The notes: a model not told the origin generated them from the letters alone. A stretch of 64,000 bases of DNA from Aquibacillus salsiterrae (GCF_028416595.1 NZ_JAMQKC010000005.1:161254-225253); one strand, 5' to 3'. Shown: positions 16,611 to 26,040, counted from the stretch's first letter. Translations and numbers: made by a program.

Positions 16611-17408
16611 ATGGGTCATGAAATGAGTGAAAAACGTCCAATTGTTCGGTATGAAAATGGACAATTAATAGAAGCAGAGGATGAAATTGTTTCAGAATTT
16701 CCCCTCACCATTTATATTAACGGGGAAGAATTTGCGACGATGGTCTGTACGCCAACACACTTAGAAGAGCTCGTGATTGGTTTTTTAGCATCTGAAGGTG
16801 TGATTTTATTTAAAGATGACATTACTGATCTGAAGATTGATGAGGATATGGGCTTTGCCCGTGTTACCGTTAACTCAAAGTTAGATTTAGCAAAGCAAGA
16901 CCATTCGAAACGATTTATTGGCTCATGTTGCGGGAAAAGTCGCCAATTTTATTTACAAAGCGATGTCCGGACAGCGAAAACATCAATGGCCAACATTATC
17001 GTTGATGCCAAAGACTGTATTCGGTTAATGAAAACGATGCAAGAAAATAGTTTACTGTTTAAAAATACTGGTGGCGTGCATAATGCAGCGTTATGTAACA
17101 CAGAAGAGGTCATTGTCGACCGGACAGATATTGGTAGACATAATGCGCTTGATAAGCTTTATGGCCATAGCTTAATTAATAAAATTCCTGTTCGAGATAA
17201 GATTATCGTCTTCAGTGGACGGATTTCATCTGAAGTTTTATTAAAATCAGCTAAAATCGGTGTCGGGGTGATTTTATCCAAATCCGCTCCAACTGATCTA
17301 GCGATTAACCTAGCAGATGACCTGAACATTACAGCGGTAGGATTCATTCGCGGTCAAACATTTAATGTGTACTCACACCCAGAACGAATAAGTAAATGGG
17401 ATGGATGA
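16611..17408 (+). CDS. fdhD: FdhD, sulphurtransferase for formate dehydrogenase
   Basis: 265 residues. The conserved cysteine pair C106-C107 (IGSCCGKS) is the persulphide-carrying site through which FdhD passes sulphur from a cysteine desulphurase to the molybdenum cofactor. Other family motifs include HLEELVIGFL, TGGVHNAAL and DIGRHNALDK. It is needed to mature formate dehydrogenases, fitting its place near fdhF. The start at 16611 follows AAGGGGTGG; a second ATG four codons on is also possible. Confidence 0.95.
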   Translation: MGHEMSEKRPIVRYENGQLIEAEDEIVSEFPLTIYINGEEFATMVCTPTHLEELVIGFLASEGVILFKDDITDLKIDEDMGFARVTVNSKLDLAKQDHSKRFIGSCCGKSRQFYLQSDVRTAKTSMANIIVDAKDCIRLMKTMQENSLLFKNTGGVHNAALCNTEEVIVDRTDIGRHNALDKLYGHSLINKIPVRDKIIVFSGRISSEVLLKSAKIGVGVILSKSAPTDLAINLADDLNITAVGFIRGQTFNVYSHPERISKWDG

Positions 17409-17501
17409 CTCGATTAATGATCGAATGGTGCCACTATACAAAAGTCGGCTGTGGAAATTGCAGCAAATCGCCAAGAAAAGTAAAAGGGAATCTATCTGAT
17501 T

Positions 17502-17531
17502 AAAGGATACGGCAACACGTATCCTTTTTTT
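17502..17531 (+). terminator. Terminator after fdhD
   Basis: AAAGGATACG and CGTATCCTTT form a 10-bp perfect stem with a T-run. The remainder of 17409-17723 shows no gene or repeat I can name. Confidence 0.9.
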
Positions 17532-17723
17532 GGTAGATAAGTGGATAACATCAGACTTCAGCAGTTTTTGCTCTAGGTAGCATCTGTGAAATTTTGCGAA
17601 AGAGGGAATGTGAACTGTTCCTACTTTTTTTGTTCTAACTAAAGGCTTTCGTACATAGGAATGAGATAGAGCCATTCATAATTCGTTCACATCACTGACA
17701 AAAAAGTGAAAGGATATAAAGCC

Positions 17724-18455
17724 ATGCGACGAAAAATGTATGTTAGAACCCACCGAACCCGCTCGCCGAAAGTGTTTTTTAAGTTATTTTTATTAACGAG
17801 TCTTCTTATCTTTAACATTATGATGTTATCATCGCTTGTTATTTACTTCTTCCAAGCCTCATCAAGTTTACACTCACAGGATTTAGAAACAGGATTAATC
17901 ATCACCCTAATTTTGAATACGATGGTCGCGATAACCTCTAGTGACCAAAAGCTGTTGGATTACTTTTATTTAATTTTTACTATTACAACGATGATTGCAA
18001 TCCCACTAGTAACAAGTTTTTCAACCTACCTTGCAGGACAGAGTAACTTTTCCTTCACCCTACTGTTTATCTTGTTAATAATTGGTTTACTTATGCTCAT
18101 CGAAAAGCATCGCTACGTTAGACATTCCTTCCCAGTCTACCGGGGCAGCTTAACCTTCAAGAAAGTTAGTTTATTAAAAAAATTAGTAGCCGCTACAAGC
18201 AAATTGGTATTGATTACCACATTAGGTTTCGGGGTTTATTTAGGTTATCTATCGATCTCAGACCAGAATATTATTCTCGCCGATTACGCGTTTTTCTTTT
18301 GCATCAGTTTGCTCGCAATCACTATTCTTACTTTAAAATTAATTAGACGACTAGCCTTTGTCAGATTTCTAATTGGAACGACTGGTATCACGGCATCGAT
18401 GCTCTTTATCCTATCGAAAGGTGCGATGATCACGATTCTCTTATCCCCAATGTGA
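17724..18455 (+). CDS. Hypothetical membrane protein
   Basis: 243 residues from ATG 17724, preceded by GAAAGGA. An in-frame GTG at 17706 overlaps that ribosome site. I count about seven hydrophobic segments, starting at KLFLLTSLLIFNIMMLSSLVIYF, a basic N-terminus (MRRKMYVRTHRTRSPK) and a basic mid-loop. No catalytic or family motif is recognised. It stands alone between fdhD and the agmatine genes, on the opposite strand from the latter. Confidence 0.75.
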   Translation: MRRKMYVRTHRTRSPKVFFKLFLLTSLLIFNIMMLSSLVIYFFQASSSLHSQDLETGLIITLILNTMVAITSSDQKLLDYFYLIFTITTMIAIPLVTSFSTYLAGQSNFSFTLLFILLIIGLLMLIEKHRYVRHSFPVYRGSLTFKKVSLLKKLVAATSKLVLITTLGFGVYLGYLSISDQNIILADYAFFFCISLLAITILTLKLIRRLAFVRFLIGTTGITASMLFILSKGAMITILLSPM

Positions 18456-18466
18456 ATAAGAAAAAG

Positions 18467-18523
18467 CGCTAGTCGCGCCAGACAGCTCTTGGATCTTTTT
18501 ATACTTTCTTATCTATTACTATT
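18467..18523. repeat. Short copy of the dispersed intergenic repeat
   Basis: AAGAAAAAGCGCTAG then CCAGACAGCTCTTGGATC and a T-rich tail. The central part of the full copies is missing. Confidence 0.7.
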
Positions 18524-18531
18524 AAACAAAT

Positions 18532-18565
18532 AAAGAGATAGCGCCACGTTAGACACTATCTCTTT
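18532..18565 (-). terminator. Terminator of the agmatine operon
   Basis: AAAGAGATAG and CTATCTCTTT form a perfect stem with flanking A/T runs just after the aguB stop. Confidence 0.88.
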
Positions 18566-18570
18566 TCAAA

Positions 18571-19446
18571 TTACAACTTAATCTCACCGTCATATGACGT
18601 AATTACTTTATACAAATCTGGACGGCGATCACGGAAAATTCCCCACTCGATTCGTTGCGTCTCTAGTTCATCTAAATCAAATGTAGCAACGAGGACTGTT
18701 TCTTCCGACCGTCCCGCCTCTGCAAGTTTATTTCCTTGTGGGCCTGCAATAAACGATGAACCATAAAACGTAATCTCAGAATCATCATCGCGCTCGACAC
18801 CAATCCGGTTAGAAGCAACTACCGGCATCACATTAGCTGCCGCATGGCCAAGCATACACATTTGCCAATGATCCTTGGAATCAATCGAGGAGTCGTGTGG
18901 CTCAGACCCAATCGCTGTTGGATAAAATAGAATTTCCGCCCCCATTAACGCCATTGCTCGAGCCGCTTCTGGATACCACTGATCCCAGCAAATACCAATT
19001 CCAATCTTACCATAGCGGGTTTGCCATACTTTAAAACCAGTATCCCCAGGATTAAAGTAGAACTTCTCCTCGTACCCAGGCCCATCTGGTATGTGACTTT
19101 TCCGGTATTTACCTAACACCTTTCCGTCCGTATCAATCACCGCAACCGAGTTGTACCTTGCATAATTCTTTTTCTCATAAAAACTAATTGGCAGGACAAC
19201 CTTTAATTCTTTTGCGATTGCTTGAAAATGGTTAATTGCCTTGTTTTCCTCAAGCTCGGTTGCATAAACATAGTAATCTGCTTTTTCCTTTTGGCAAAAA
19301 TAAGGTGTTTCGAACAATTCTTGCAACAAAATTATTTGTGCACCTTGTGCTGCTGCCTGCCTCACTAATCTCTCAGCGTTCGCAATATTTTCATCAATGT
19401 TCGTCGTACAACTCATTTGTGTTGCAGCAACACTCACTAGTCTCAT
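18571..19446 (-). CDS. aguB: N-carbamoylputrescine amidase
   Basis: 291 residues, nitrilase superfamily, with the Glu43 (LLQELFETPYF), Lys116 (YRKSHIPDGPGY) and Cys153 (GICWDQWYPEAAR) triad. It hydrolyses N-carbamoylputrescine to putrescine, CO2 and ammonia. It lies 23 bp after aguA on the same strand, and the two form the bacterial agmatine route to putrescine. Length is the usual one for AguB. Confidence 0.96.
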   Translation of the reverse strand: MRLVSVAATQMSCTTNIDENIANAERLVRQAAAQGAQIILLQELFETPYFCQKEKADYYVYATELEENKAINHFQAIAKELKVVLPISFYEKKNYARYNSVAVIDTDGKVLGKYRKSHIPDGPGYEEKFYFNPGDTGFKVWQTRYGKIGIGICWDQWYPEAARAMALMGAEILFYPTAIGSEPHDSSIDSKDHWQMCMLGHAAANVMPVVASNRIGVERDDDSEITFYGSSFIAGPQGNKLAEAGRSEETVLVATFDLDELETQRIEWGIFRDRRPDLYKVITSYDGEIKL

Positions 19447-19469
19447 GCTATTCCCTCATTTCTACCTAG

Positions 19470-20498
19470 TTACTTTCCTGCCACCATTTGCTGGGTGGTG
19501 CAGTGGACATTTCCACCTTCACGGATAATTGCCATCCCATCGACCGTACGAATCTTGTGGCTTGGAAAAAGTTCTTGTAGTGCTTGCATCGCCATTTCGT
19601 CGGTAAATTTTGCATCCTCACCAAAAACTGGTAAAATGATGCCACCGTTAACGAAATAGTAGTTTAAATAGCTTAACGTCAATCGCTTTCCATTAAAATA
19701 TCGTCTGGGCGGCTGCTTAATTGGAACTATATCTATCTTCCTACCTAATGCATCGGTCTCGTTTTGTAAAATAGCAAGATTTTCAATCGTATTCGGATAG
19801 TTGTCATCTTCTTTGTCATCACATACTTGAATCATTACTTTACCAGGTGCAACAAAGCATGCAACATTATCTACGTGCCCATCGGTTTCGTCACCACTTA
19901 AGCCGCGCTTCAACCAGATGATTTTACTAACGTTCAAGTATTTTTTCAAGATATTCTCGATTTCTGATTTACTAAGATTCGGGTTCCGATTAGGATGGAG
20001 CAAGCACTCTTCGGTTGTGATAAGCGTCCCTTCCCCGTCGACATGAATCGAACCACCCTCCATCACAAGCGGGGCATCAAGTGACTTGATCTGAAAGTGA
20101 TGTAATATCTCGTTTGCTACCTGATCATCTAAATCATATGGCATGTATTTCTCGCCCCAAGCGTTAAACTGCCAATTCACCGCAGCACGTTCTCCCGCTT
20201 GATTTATTAAAAAAGTTGGTCCATTGTCACGGAGCCATGCATCATTATGATCAATCGCTAACAAAGTAATTTGGTTACTTGTTAATTTTTTACTGATGGT
20301 GTCAACGGCCGTTTTATTTACGATGACTGTGACAGGCTCAAATTCACTAATGGCCTCAATAATTTTTTGATATCCAGCACAAACCTGCTCGTATTGTTCT
20401 GGATACACCATTGATTCTTTGACAGGCCATGCGATTAATGTACGGTCATGCAGTTCCCACTCAGCCGGCATGCTATAGTCTAATTTCGTTAATTGCAT
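19470..20498 (-). CDS. aguA: Agmatine deiminase
   Basis: 342 residues, peptidylarginine deiminase-like fold. The motifs DNGPTF, ME-GGSIHVDGEG, RGLSGDETDGHVDN and the C-terminal REGGNVHCTTQQ with nucleophile Cys333 are all present. It converts agmatine to N-carbamoylputrescine. First gene of a two-gene operon with aguB. Agmatine would come from an arginine decarboxylase encoded elsewhere. The putrescine formed can feed the carboxyspermidine genes at 30.9-33.2 kb. Confidence 0.96.
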   Translation of the reverse strand: MQLTKLDYSMPAEWELHDRTLIAWPVKESMVYPEQYEQVCAGYQKIIEAISEFEPVTVIVNKTAVDTISKKLTSNQITLLAIDHNDAWLRDNGPTFLINQAGERAAVNWQFNAWGEKYMPYDLDDQVANEILHHFQIKSLDAPLVMEGGSIHVDGEGTLITTEECLLHPNRNPNLSKSEIENILKKYLNVSKIIWLKRGLSGDETDGHVDNVACFVAPGKVMIQVCDDKEDDNYPNTIENLAILQNETDALGRKIDIVPIKQPPRRYFNGKRLTLSYLNYYFVNGGIILPVFGEDAKFTDEMAMQALQELFPSHKIRTVDGMAIIREGGNVHCTTQQMVAGK

Positions 20499-20587
20499 TC
20501 ATCTCGCTCACTTTTTATGTAATTTTTGTTAAATATATCCTCATAGTATAGCCTCGACGATCGGTTTGGTAACTAAGTTTTTAATTA

Positions 20588-20672
20588 GAAAAGTAGAAGC
20601 GCCTTGTATGACCCCGAAGGGCTAGGCGTCCGAAGCTAGACAGTTCTTCAATCTTTTTATACTTTATTGTCT
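20588..20672. repeat. Copy of the dispersed intergenic repeat, centre deleted
   Basis: AGAAAAGTAGAAGCGCCTTG joined to TGACCCCGAAGGGCTAGGCG and AAGCTAGACAGTTCTT. It sits between the divergent starts of nothing: aguA upstream region on one side and the serC terminator on the other. Confidence 0.8.
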
Positions 20673-20678
20673 TTTCAG

Positions 20679-20714
20679 AAAAGCGATAACTCCTCCCTTA
20701 GGTAGGAATTATCG
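20679..20714 (-). terminator. Terminator of serC
   Basis: On the minus strand GCGATAATTCCT pairs with AGGAGTTATCGC, followed by TTTTC. Confidence 0.88.
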
Positions 20715-20728
20715 CCATGTGCAGGATC

Positions 20729-21811
20729 TTATTTATTTCTCGTTTCGAAATCCTTCATAAATTGAATGAGTGCCTGGACACCTTCAACAGGCATTGCATT
20801 GTAAATACTTGCGCGCATGCCACCAACAGAACGGTGGCCTTTAAGCGTCTCAAGGCCTGCTTCCTGTGCTTCTTTAACGAACTGCGCATCCAACTCACGA
20901 CCCGGAATGATGAATGGAATGTTCATAATCGAACGGCTTCCCTTTTTAACCGGTGAGGCAAACAGCTCTGATTGATCAATGTAATCATATAAAATAGCTG
21001 CTTTTTCCCGGTTGATTTTTTCCATTTTCTTGATGCCACCGAGTTTTTTTAACCATTCAAACACAAGCTTTGCCATATAAATGGCAAAGGTTGGTGGTGT
21101 ATTATATAACGAACCAGAGTCAGTAAATGTTTGATAATTTAACATCGTCGGGCACGAATCTTTTGCCTGACCAATTAAATCTTCTCGAATAATAACGACT
21201 GTCACCCCAGCTGGACCAATATTTTTCTGTGCTCCCGCATAAATTATGCCAAACTTCGATACATCAATTTGTTCAGACAAGATGTTAGAAGACATATCAG
21301 CAACTAGCGGCACATCACCAGTGTCTGGGATTGTTGCAAAAGCAGTCCCTTCAATCGTATTGTTCGTCGTTATATGAACGTAATCAGCTTCTTTATCGAT
21401 CATCGTTACATCTACATCCGGGATATACGTGAAATTCTCATCCTCAGACGATGCAATCACCCTTGTTTCCCCGTATTTCTTCGCTTCACTGAGTGCTTTT
21501 TTTGACCAAGAACCCGTATGGATAAAGTCTGCCTTACCACTCTTGTTAAGTAAATTGAGTGGAACCATTGCAAATTGCTGGGAAGCGCCACCTTGTGTAA
21601 ACAATACTTTATAGTTATCAGGGATTTGCATGAGCTCACGGAGTAACGCTTCTGCTTCCGTAATTATGTTCGTAAATAGTCCTGAACGGTGACTTAACTC
21701 CATCACCGACATACCTGATTCATTGTAGCTTACTAATTCCTTTTGTGCTTTTTCCAATACTGGAAATGGAAGCATCGACGGACCAGCTGAGAAATTGTAG
21801 ACTCGATTCAT
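20729..21811 (-). CDS. serC: Phosphoserine aminotransferase
   Basis: 360 residues, PLP aminotransferase class V. It begins [11 protein letters not shown], has the PLP lysine K196 in [12 protein letters not shown], and the family segment [11 protein letters not shown]. It makes 3-phosphoserine from 3-phosphohydroxypyruvate, the second step of serine synthesis, and can also serve pyridoxal synthesis. It stands alone, 193 bp downstream of a ZTP riboswitch, with a dispersed repeat between switch and gene. AGGATG precedes the start. Confidence 0.97.
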   Translation of the reverse strand: MNRVYNFSAGPSMLPFPVLEKAQKELVSYNESGMSVMELSHRSGLFTNIITEAEALLRELMQIPDNYKVLFTQGGASQQFAMVPLNLLNKSGKADFIHTGSWSKKALSEAKKYGETRVIASSEDENFTYIPDVDVTMIDKEADYVHITTNNTIEGTAFATIPDTGDVPLVADMSSNILSEQIDVSKFGIIYAGAQKNIGPAGVTVVIIREDLIGQAKDSCPTMLNYQTFTDSGSLYNTPPTFAIYMAKLVFEWLKKLGGIKKMEKINREKAAILYDYIDQSELFASPVKKGSRSIMNIPFIIPGRELDAQFVKEAQEAGLETLKGHRSVGGMRASIYNAMPVEGVQALIQFMKDFETRNK

Positions 21812-21840
21812 TTAGCAACATCCTATTCTGTATAATTTTT

Positions 21841-21932
21841 AAAAAAAGCGCAGGCGCCGGAGCTAGACAGCTCTTGGATCTTTTTATATTTATCTTTTAA
21901 GAAAAACGGAGGCGAGAGAGACAGTTCATGGT
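21841..21932. repeat. Dispersed intergenic repeat in the serC leader
   Basis: AAAAGCGCAGGCGCCGGAGC, TAGACAGCTCTTGGATC, T-rich tail, then a second broken start AAGAAAAACGGAGGCG. It lies between the ZTP switch terminator and the serC ribosome site, so it is transcribed as part of the leader. Confidence 0.8.
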
Positions 21933-22003
21933 TTTTTCCAAGCATGCACTGCACTTGTTAACAACAACTAACTCGGGAAGCAATTGATATAAAAACAGAA
22001 AGA

Positions 22004-22031
22004 GGCAAGGAAAATCCCCTACCCCATTGCC
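22004..22031 (-). terminator. Terminator of the ZTP riboswitch
   Basis: On the minus strand GGGCAATGG pairs with CCTTGCC, followed by TCTTTCTGTTTTT. The 5' arm overlaps the conserved CTGGGCA end of the aptamer, so ligand binding should block termination. Confidence 0.8.
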
Positions 22032-22103
22032 CAGACGACCCGGCTAATCCTTGTTATGTGCTCCCCCGCGGTTATCCGCTAGCATCGTCAGTTACACATA
22101 ATC
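22028..22103 (-). ncRNA. ZTP/ZMP riboswitch (pfl motif) before serC
   Basis: Minus strand: P1 TTATGTG/CACATAA encloses AACTGACGA, a GCGG/CCGC hairpin and GGGGGAGC, and after a linker comes GCCGGGTCGTCTGGGCA. These are the two conserved halves of the pfl RNA in the right order. The class senses ZTP/ZMP, the purine intermediate that builds up when 10-formyl-tetrahydrofolate is short. Raising serC would raise serine, the main one-carbon donor, which makes biochemical sense. Confidence 0.85.
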
Positions 22104-22230
22104 TTTGTGATTATTTTATCATAATTAAACCGGATTACAACGTCCATTATCTAAAAAATAAATCGATTTTATTAAGAAAAGTATAAGGAATGTTAATCAA
22201 TGTTTTATTACTTTGCACTAAAAAAATTTA

Positions 22231-22245
22231 GAAAGCGTTTCGATT
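22231..22245. promoter_or_regulatory. cre-like site before the GH43 gene
   Basis: GAAAGCGTTTCGA about 65 bp before the start codon resembles the CcpA target (TGWAANCGNTNWCA), as expected for a glycosidase gene under catabolite repression. The match is imperfect. Confidence 0.5.
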
Positions 22246-22305
22246 TTCTCTAAAAAACTGATATAGTAGTATAGTAATACCAATTACATAGAAGGAGAAT
22301 TATCC

Positions 22306-23289
22306 ATGACAAAAAAACCACAACCAAATCAACCACTTGTCACACATATTTACACAGCAGATCCATCTGCACACGTGTTTGAAGGAAAGCTTTATATTTA
22401 CCCATCTCATGATTTGGATATCGAAATGGAATCCAATGATAATGGGGACCAATACGCGATGGAAGACTATCACATTTTATCATTAGATGATTTTCATTCA
22501 CCTGTAGTGGACCATGGTGAAGCTTTGCACATGAAGGATGTTCCTTGGGTTAAACAACAAATGTGGGCTCCGGATGCAGCGTACAAAAACAATAAATATT
22601 ATCTCTATTTTCCTGCCCGCGACAAGGATGATATTTTCCGAATTGGGGTCGCTACAAGTGACAATCCAGCAGGACCGTTTACACCTGAAGAAAATTATAT
22701 CCCAGGCAGCTTCAGCATCGACCCAGCCGTTTTAGTTGATGAGGATGACAAGGCCTACATGTATTTTGGTGGTCTATGGGGTGGCCAGTTAGAGAAATGG
22801 CAAACTGGCACATTTAAAGCTGATGCAGAAGGACCAGCAGAAAATTCACCTGCTTTAGGGCCTTACGTTGCAGAGCTTAGTGACGACATGCTTACCTTTA
22901 TAGAAGGGCCTAAGGAAATTTCTATTGTTGACGAGGATGGAAATCCAATTGTAGCTGGAGATGAAGACAGAAGATTTTTCGAAGGTGCTTGGATGCATAA
23001 GTACAATGGAAAATATTATTTATCTTATTCGACAGGTTCTACGCATAAGATTGTTTATGCTGTTGGCGATAGCCCAACTGGGCCGTTCACGTATAAAGGT
23101 GTTATTCTAAGGCCAGTTATTGGCTGGACAACGCACCATTCAATTGTTGAGTTTCAAGGCAAGTGGTATTTGTTCTATCATGACTGCTCCTTATCGGACG
23201 GGATAAACCATAAGCGCAGCGTGAAATATACTGAAATCCAGTATAATGCAGACGGTACCATTCAAACGATTGACCCTTATCAAGATTAA
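22306..23289 (+). CDS. Glycoside hydrolase family 43, intracellular
   Basis: 327 residues, five-bladed propeller type. The family's three acids are visible: Asp19 (TADPSAHVF), Asp139 (FSIDPAVL) and Glu226 (FFEGAWMHK). GH43 enzymes include beta-xylosidases and alpha-L-arabinofuranosidases, and the exact specificity is not readable. There is no signal peptide, so it acts on imported oligosaccharides. It stands alone with its own cre-like site and terminator. AGAAGGAGAA precedes the start. Confidence 0.93.
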   Translation: MTKKPQPNQPLVTHIYTADPSAHVFEGKLYIYPSHDLDIEMESNDNGDQYAMEDYHILSLDDFHSPVVDHGEALHMKDVPWVKQQMWAPDAAYKNNKYYLYFPARDKDDIFRIGVATSDNPAGPFTPEENYIPGSFSIDPAVLVDEDDKAYMYFGGLWGGQLEKWQTGTFKADAEGPAENSPALGPYVAELSDDMLTFIEGPKEISIVDEDGNPIVAGDEDRRFFEGAWMHKYNGKYYLSYSTGSTHKIVYAVGDSPTGPFTYKGVILRPVIGWTTHHSIVEFQGKWYLFYHDCSLSDGINHKRSVKYTEIQYNADGTIQTIDPYQD

Positions 23290-23294
23290 TAATT

Positions 23295-23334
23295 GACCTA
23301 CAAGGTTTAGCTTCGGCTAGTCTTGTAGGTTTTT
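23295..23334 (+). terminator. Terminator of the GH43 gene
   Basis: ACCTACAAG and CTTGTAGGT form a stem with a 7-T tail. Confidence 0.92.
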
Positions 23335-23380
23335 TTGCGTTGTTGGATGATGCTGCGGGGTGAGGTGAGGCGGGTGATCA

Positions 23381-23427
23381 ATCCTGATTCGGACTCGGTT
23401 CTAGTGATTCCTTCTCTCCCTGTCCGA
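23381..23427. repeat. Solitary copy of the 52-bp palindromic unit
   Basis: ATTCGGACTCGG, a variable middle, then CTGTCCGAATT: the same inverted ends (TTCGGAC/GTCCGAA) and spacing as the array at 36329-37108. Confidence 0.8.
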
Positions 23428-23456
23428 ATTCACACCCTCACACCATACTTATAAAA

Positions 23457-23483
23457 AAGAACCAGGCGACCGACCTGGTTCTT
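23457..23483 (-). terminator. Terminator of the aldo/keto reductase gene
   Basis: AAGAACCAGG and CCTGGTTCTT form a 10-bp stem, with T-rich sequence following on the minus strand. Confidence 0.88.
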
Positions 23484-23495
23484 CACTTTCCCTTA

Positions 23496-24368
23496 TTAAA
23501 AAGGCATATTCACAAATGGCGTGTAATACTCTGGTATATTACTTAATACTTCATTTGCTTCCTCGTCCGTCATCTCGCCATAACGAAGGACCGCATCGAT
23601 AATCTTAGGGAATAAGTGAATGTCGCCGGCACTTGCAAACGCATCGATTCCTTCATGACTTAAAACAAAATGCACGCACGCATCGATCAGCTTTTGCTCA
23701 TCAAACGGCTCATACCAAGTTGCATACTTCTTCGGTTGATTCTCTTTCCACGGACCCTTGGCAATCGCCTTAATGACGCGTAATGCAACATCACGCTTCG
23801 TCGTCTCCTGCACTAAAGCATCAAAATCCGCTTTATATTCCGGCATGGAATACAAATAATAGTTGAACGGTGTCAACACTGCATCAAAATCAAAACGATT
23901 CAATGCTTCGCGGTGAGTTGCAGGTGCAAGATGCCCATGCCCGGTAATACCGATGTAATCGACTAATCCTTCCTCTTTTGCTTCAATAACCGCTTCCAAT
24001 GCTCCACCCTTTTTCGTGCATTGATCCAAATCATCAAGGTTACATACTGCATGGAGTTGGATTAAATCAAGCTTATCCACTTGCAAGCGTTTTAGCGACT
24101 GCAGGATTTCTGCCTTTGCCTTCTCCTTTGTGCGTTCACCCGTTTTAGTTGCAAGGAAAATTTGATCGCGCACCTTTGGCATCCACGGCCCCATCCGAAC
24201 TTCTGCATCTCCATAACTTGCAGCCGTATCAAAATGGTTTACACCTTTCTCAAGAGCATGGGAGATTGATTGATCTGCTTCTTCCTGGCTAACTGCACCT
24301 AAAGACGCTGCACCAAACATAACAACTGTACTCTCATAGCCTATTCGCCCTAACCGTCGTTTTAACAT
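23496..24368 (-). CDS. Aldo/keto reductase family protein
   Basis: 290 residues from ATG 24366-24368 ([11 protein letters not shown]), preceded by AAAGGAAGG; a start 14 codons upstream lacks this site. TIM-barrel motifs: [12 protein letters not shown] with catalytic Asp and Tyr, [14 protein letters not shown] with Lys, and DLIQLHAV with His. It should reduce a carbonyl with NADPH. The C-terminal part matches the plant-auxin/YhdN-like predicted oxidoreductases. Natural substrate unknown. It is the last of several leftward genes with separate ribosome sites and no tight coupling. Confidence 0.9.
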   Translation of the reverse strand: MLKRRLGRIGYESTVVMFGAASLGAVSQEEADQSISHALEKGVNHFDTAASYGDAEVRMGPWMPKVRDQIFLATKTGERTKEKAKAEILQSLKRLQVDKLDLIQLHAVCNLDDLDQCTKKGGALEAVIEAKEEGLVDYIGITGHGHLAPATHREALNRFDFDAVLTPFNYYLYSMPEYKADFDALVQETTKRDVALRVIKAIAKGPWKENQPKKYATWYEPFDEQKLIDACVHFVLSHEGIDAFASAGDIHLFPKIIDAVLRYGEMTDEEANEVLSNIPEYYTPFVNMPF

Positions 24369-24480
24369 GAAATCGCCTTCCTTTAACCTTTTAATACTTA
24401 CTTTTAACAAGCACTTAAAACTTGTGTCACAAAAAATAACGGCTACGAATCACGTTATGTACACCAAAGTTCGTGTTTTC

Positions 24481-25272
24481 CTATCGATTCATACTTCCAC
24501 TCTTGTAACCTGCTAAATCTAACGTAATATATTTGTAGCCATATTCTCTTAATTGGTTTGTAACTTCCTCGTTATGAGGCAGGAGCTTTTCCATTTCGTG
24601 TGGTTCAACCTCAATCCGAGCGATATCCCCATGGGTACGAACCCTTATTTGACGTAGACCCAACCCTTTCAAATAACGTTCCGATTTCTCAACCTTAGTC
24701 AATTTTTCCAACGTGATCATTTCACCGTAAGCAATCCTCGAAGAAAGACATGCAAACGATGGCTTTTCCCACGTTTCCAAATTCATTTGCTTGGATAGCT
24801 CACGAATCTCCTCTTTAAATAAATTGGCTTCTTGGAGTGGTCCTCGTACCCCATGTTCTCTAGCTGCACGTGTACCTGGCCTGTGCTCACTCATATCGTC
24901 TGCAATTAACCCATAAACGACATTTTTAAAACCACTTTGGTCTAGGATTGGCTTAATTTCCTCAAATAAACCCTGTTTACAGAAATAACACCGATTTTTA
25001 TTGTTTTCTGCATAACCCGGAATATTTAACTCGGACGTTTCTATCACTTGATGTGGAGCTCCAAGCAATTGTGCTAATCGTTTCGCTTCCTCTAGTTCTG
25101 TCGACGGATAAGTCTCTGAATCTGCTGTCACAGCTAAGACATGTTCAGGACCGAGCACATCGAGGGCAACCTTTAACAAAAACGTACTATCTACTCCACC
25201 TGAGAATGCTACAACGACACTCTCTAATTCTCGCAAAATTTCTTGTAAATCATATAACTTCTTATCAAGCAT
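24481..25272 (-). CDS. larE: LarE-type ATP-dependent sulphur transferase
   Basis: 263 residues, PP-loop ATPase with SGGVDS (residues 24-29). LarE adenylates the nicotinate-derived carboxylates and adds sulphur to build the nickel-pincer cofactor of lactate racemase and relatives. Cys95, Cys98 (RCYFCK) and Cys175 (SFACLSSR) are all present. Three cysteines mark the [4Fe-4S]-type LarE that need not sacrifice its own cysteine. No larA, larB or larC is visible nearby, so the partners must be elsewhere or the role differs. Confidence 0.88.
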   Translation of the reverse strand: MLDKKLYDLQEILRELESVVVAFSGGVDSTFLLKVALDVLGPEHVLAVTADSETYPSTELEEAKRLAQLLGAPHQVIETSELNIPGYAENNKNRCYFCKQGLFEEIKPILDQSGFKNVVYGLIADDMSEHRPGTRAAREHGVRGPLQEANLFKEEIRELSKQMNLETWEKPSFACLSSRIAYGEMITLEKLTKVEKSERYLKGLGLRQIRVRTHGDIARIEVEPHEMEKLLPHNEEVTNQLREYGYKYITLDLAGYKSGSMNR

Positions 25273-25317
25273 GCCACATCAACTCGCTTTCCCCTTATGG
25301 CTAATGGTTGTCTGTCA

Positions 25318-25332
25318 TTAAAACGTTTTCAA
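25318..25332. promoter_or_regulatory. cre-like palindrome before larE
   Basis: TTAAAACGTTTTCAA, a near-palindrome around ACGT about 50 bp before the larE start, resembles CcpA targets. Confidence 0.45.
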
Positions 25333-25380
25333 ATTAATTATAACACAGTCATAACAAATGTCAGCTAATTCGAAACGCAC

Positions 25381-26028
25381 TTACTTTGCTAGGGCCCAGT
25401 TAATTCTTTCCGCTAAAAGGGTAGAGATGTTTTCATTAAGCATGCCTGCTTGTGTATGTGCTGGAGTGAAGCAGCAAACTTTTCCCTCCCCATAGGAATG
25501 TTTCCATCCTGCAATCGAATCACCGTCAACTCCTGTGCTCCATAAATCAACTTCTGTATTGGCCTGATCACAATCAACGAAATATTGTTCATCGGATAAA
25601 ACAAACGTGTTCGGCCCGCTCTTTTCATCCTTTTTTAACATATAGGTAACTTCTTGTAATCCTGGGGGATGGTAGTCAAACGAACCGCGTAGCATCTTAA
25701 TATAGCTACTATCCTTTTGATAGGAAGCCATACCTGCGTGCCAAGCAATGACGCTGCCGCCAGCTTCTACATAGTTTACTAGTTGTTTATCCAACTCATC
25801 GGTTAACCATGTGATGACCTGTTCATCTCTTGGATTGATCTCATCCATTTTTCCATTGATAAAAAGGTCTGGGTTAGCTTCTAATGCTCTTCCTACTTCT
25901 TCATAGGTAATGAACGCTAAATTGACTTCCTCTTTATTCGCAAGTCTATCAATAGCAGCTTCTAACCCGACTCTCGCTTCCGCTTCTGGATGCCAATAAT
26001 CTCCTAACAATGCTACAATTTTCACCAT
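25381..26028 (-). CDS. ThuA-like (trehalose-utilisation) domain protein
   Basis: 215 residues with a class I glutamine amidotransferase-like fold: VKIVALLGDYWHP at the start, GGSVIAWHAGMASY in the middle, LRGSFDYHPPGLQEV and GKVCCFTPAHT near the end. ThuA domains are linked to sugar metabolism, but their reaction is poorly defined. It ends 12 bp from the end-to-start junction with the SDR gene upstream on the same strand, suggesting a two-gene operon. Confidence 0.85.
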   Translation of the reverse strand: MVKIVALLGDYWHPEAEARVGLEAAIDRLANKEEVNLAFITYEEVGRALEANPDLFINGKMDEINPRDEQVITWLTDELDKQLVNYVEAGGSVIAWHAGMASYQKDSSYIKMLRGSFDYHPPGLQEVTYMLKKDEKSGPNTFVLSDEQYFVDCDQANTEVDLWSTGVDGDSIAGWKHSYGEGKVCCFTPAHTQAGMLNENISTLLAERINWALAK

Positions 26029-26040
26029 ATCACTCGCTCC

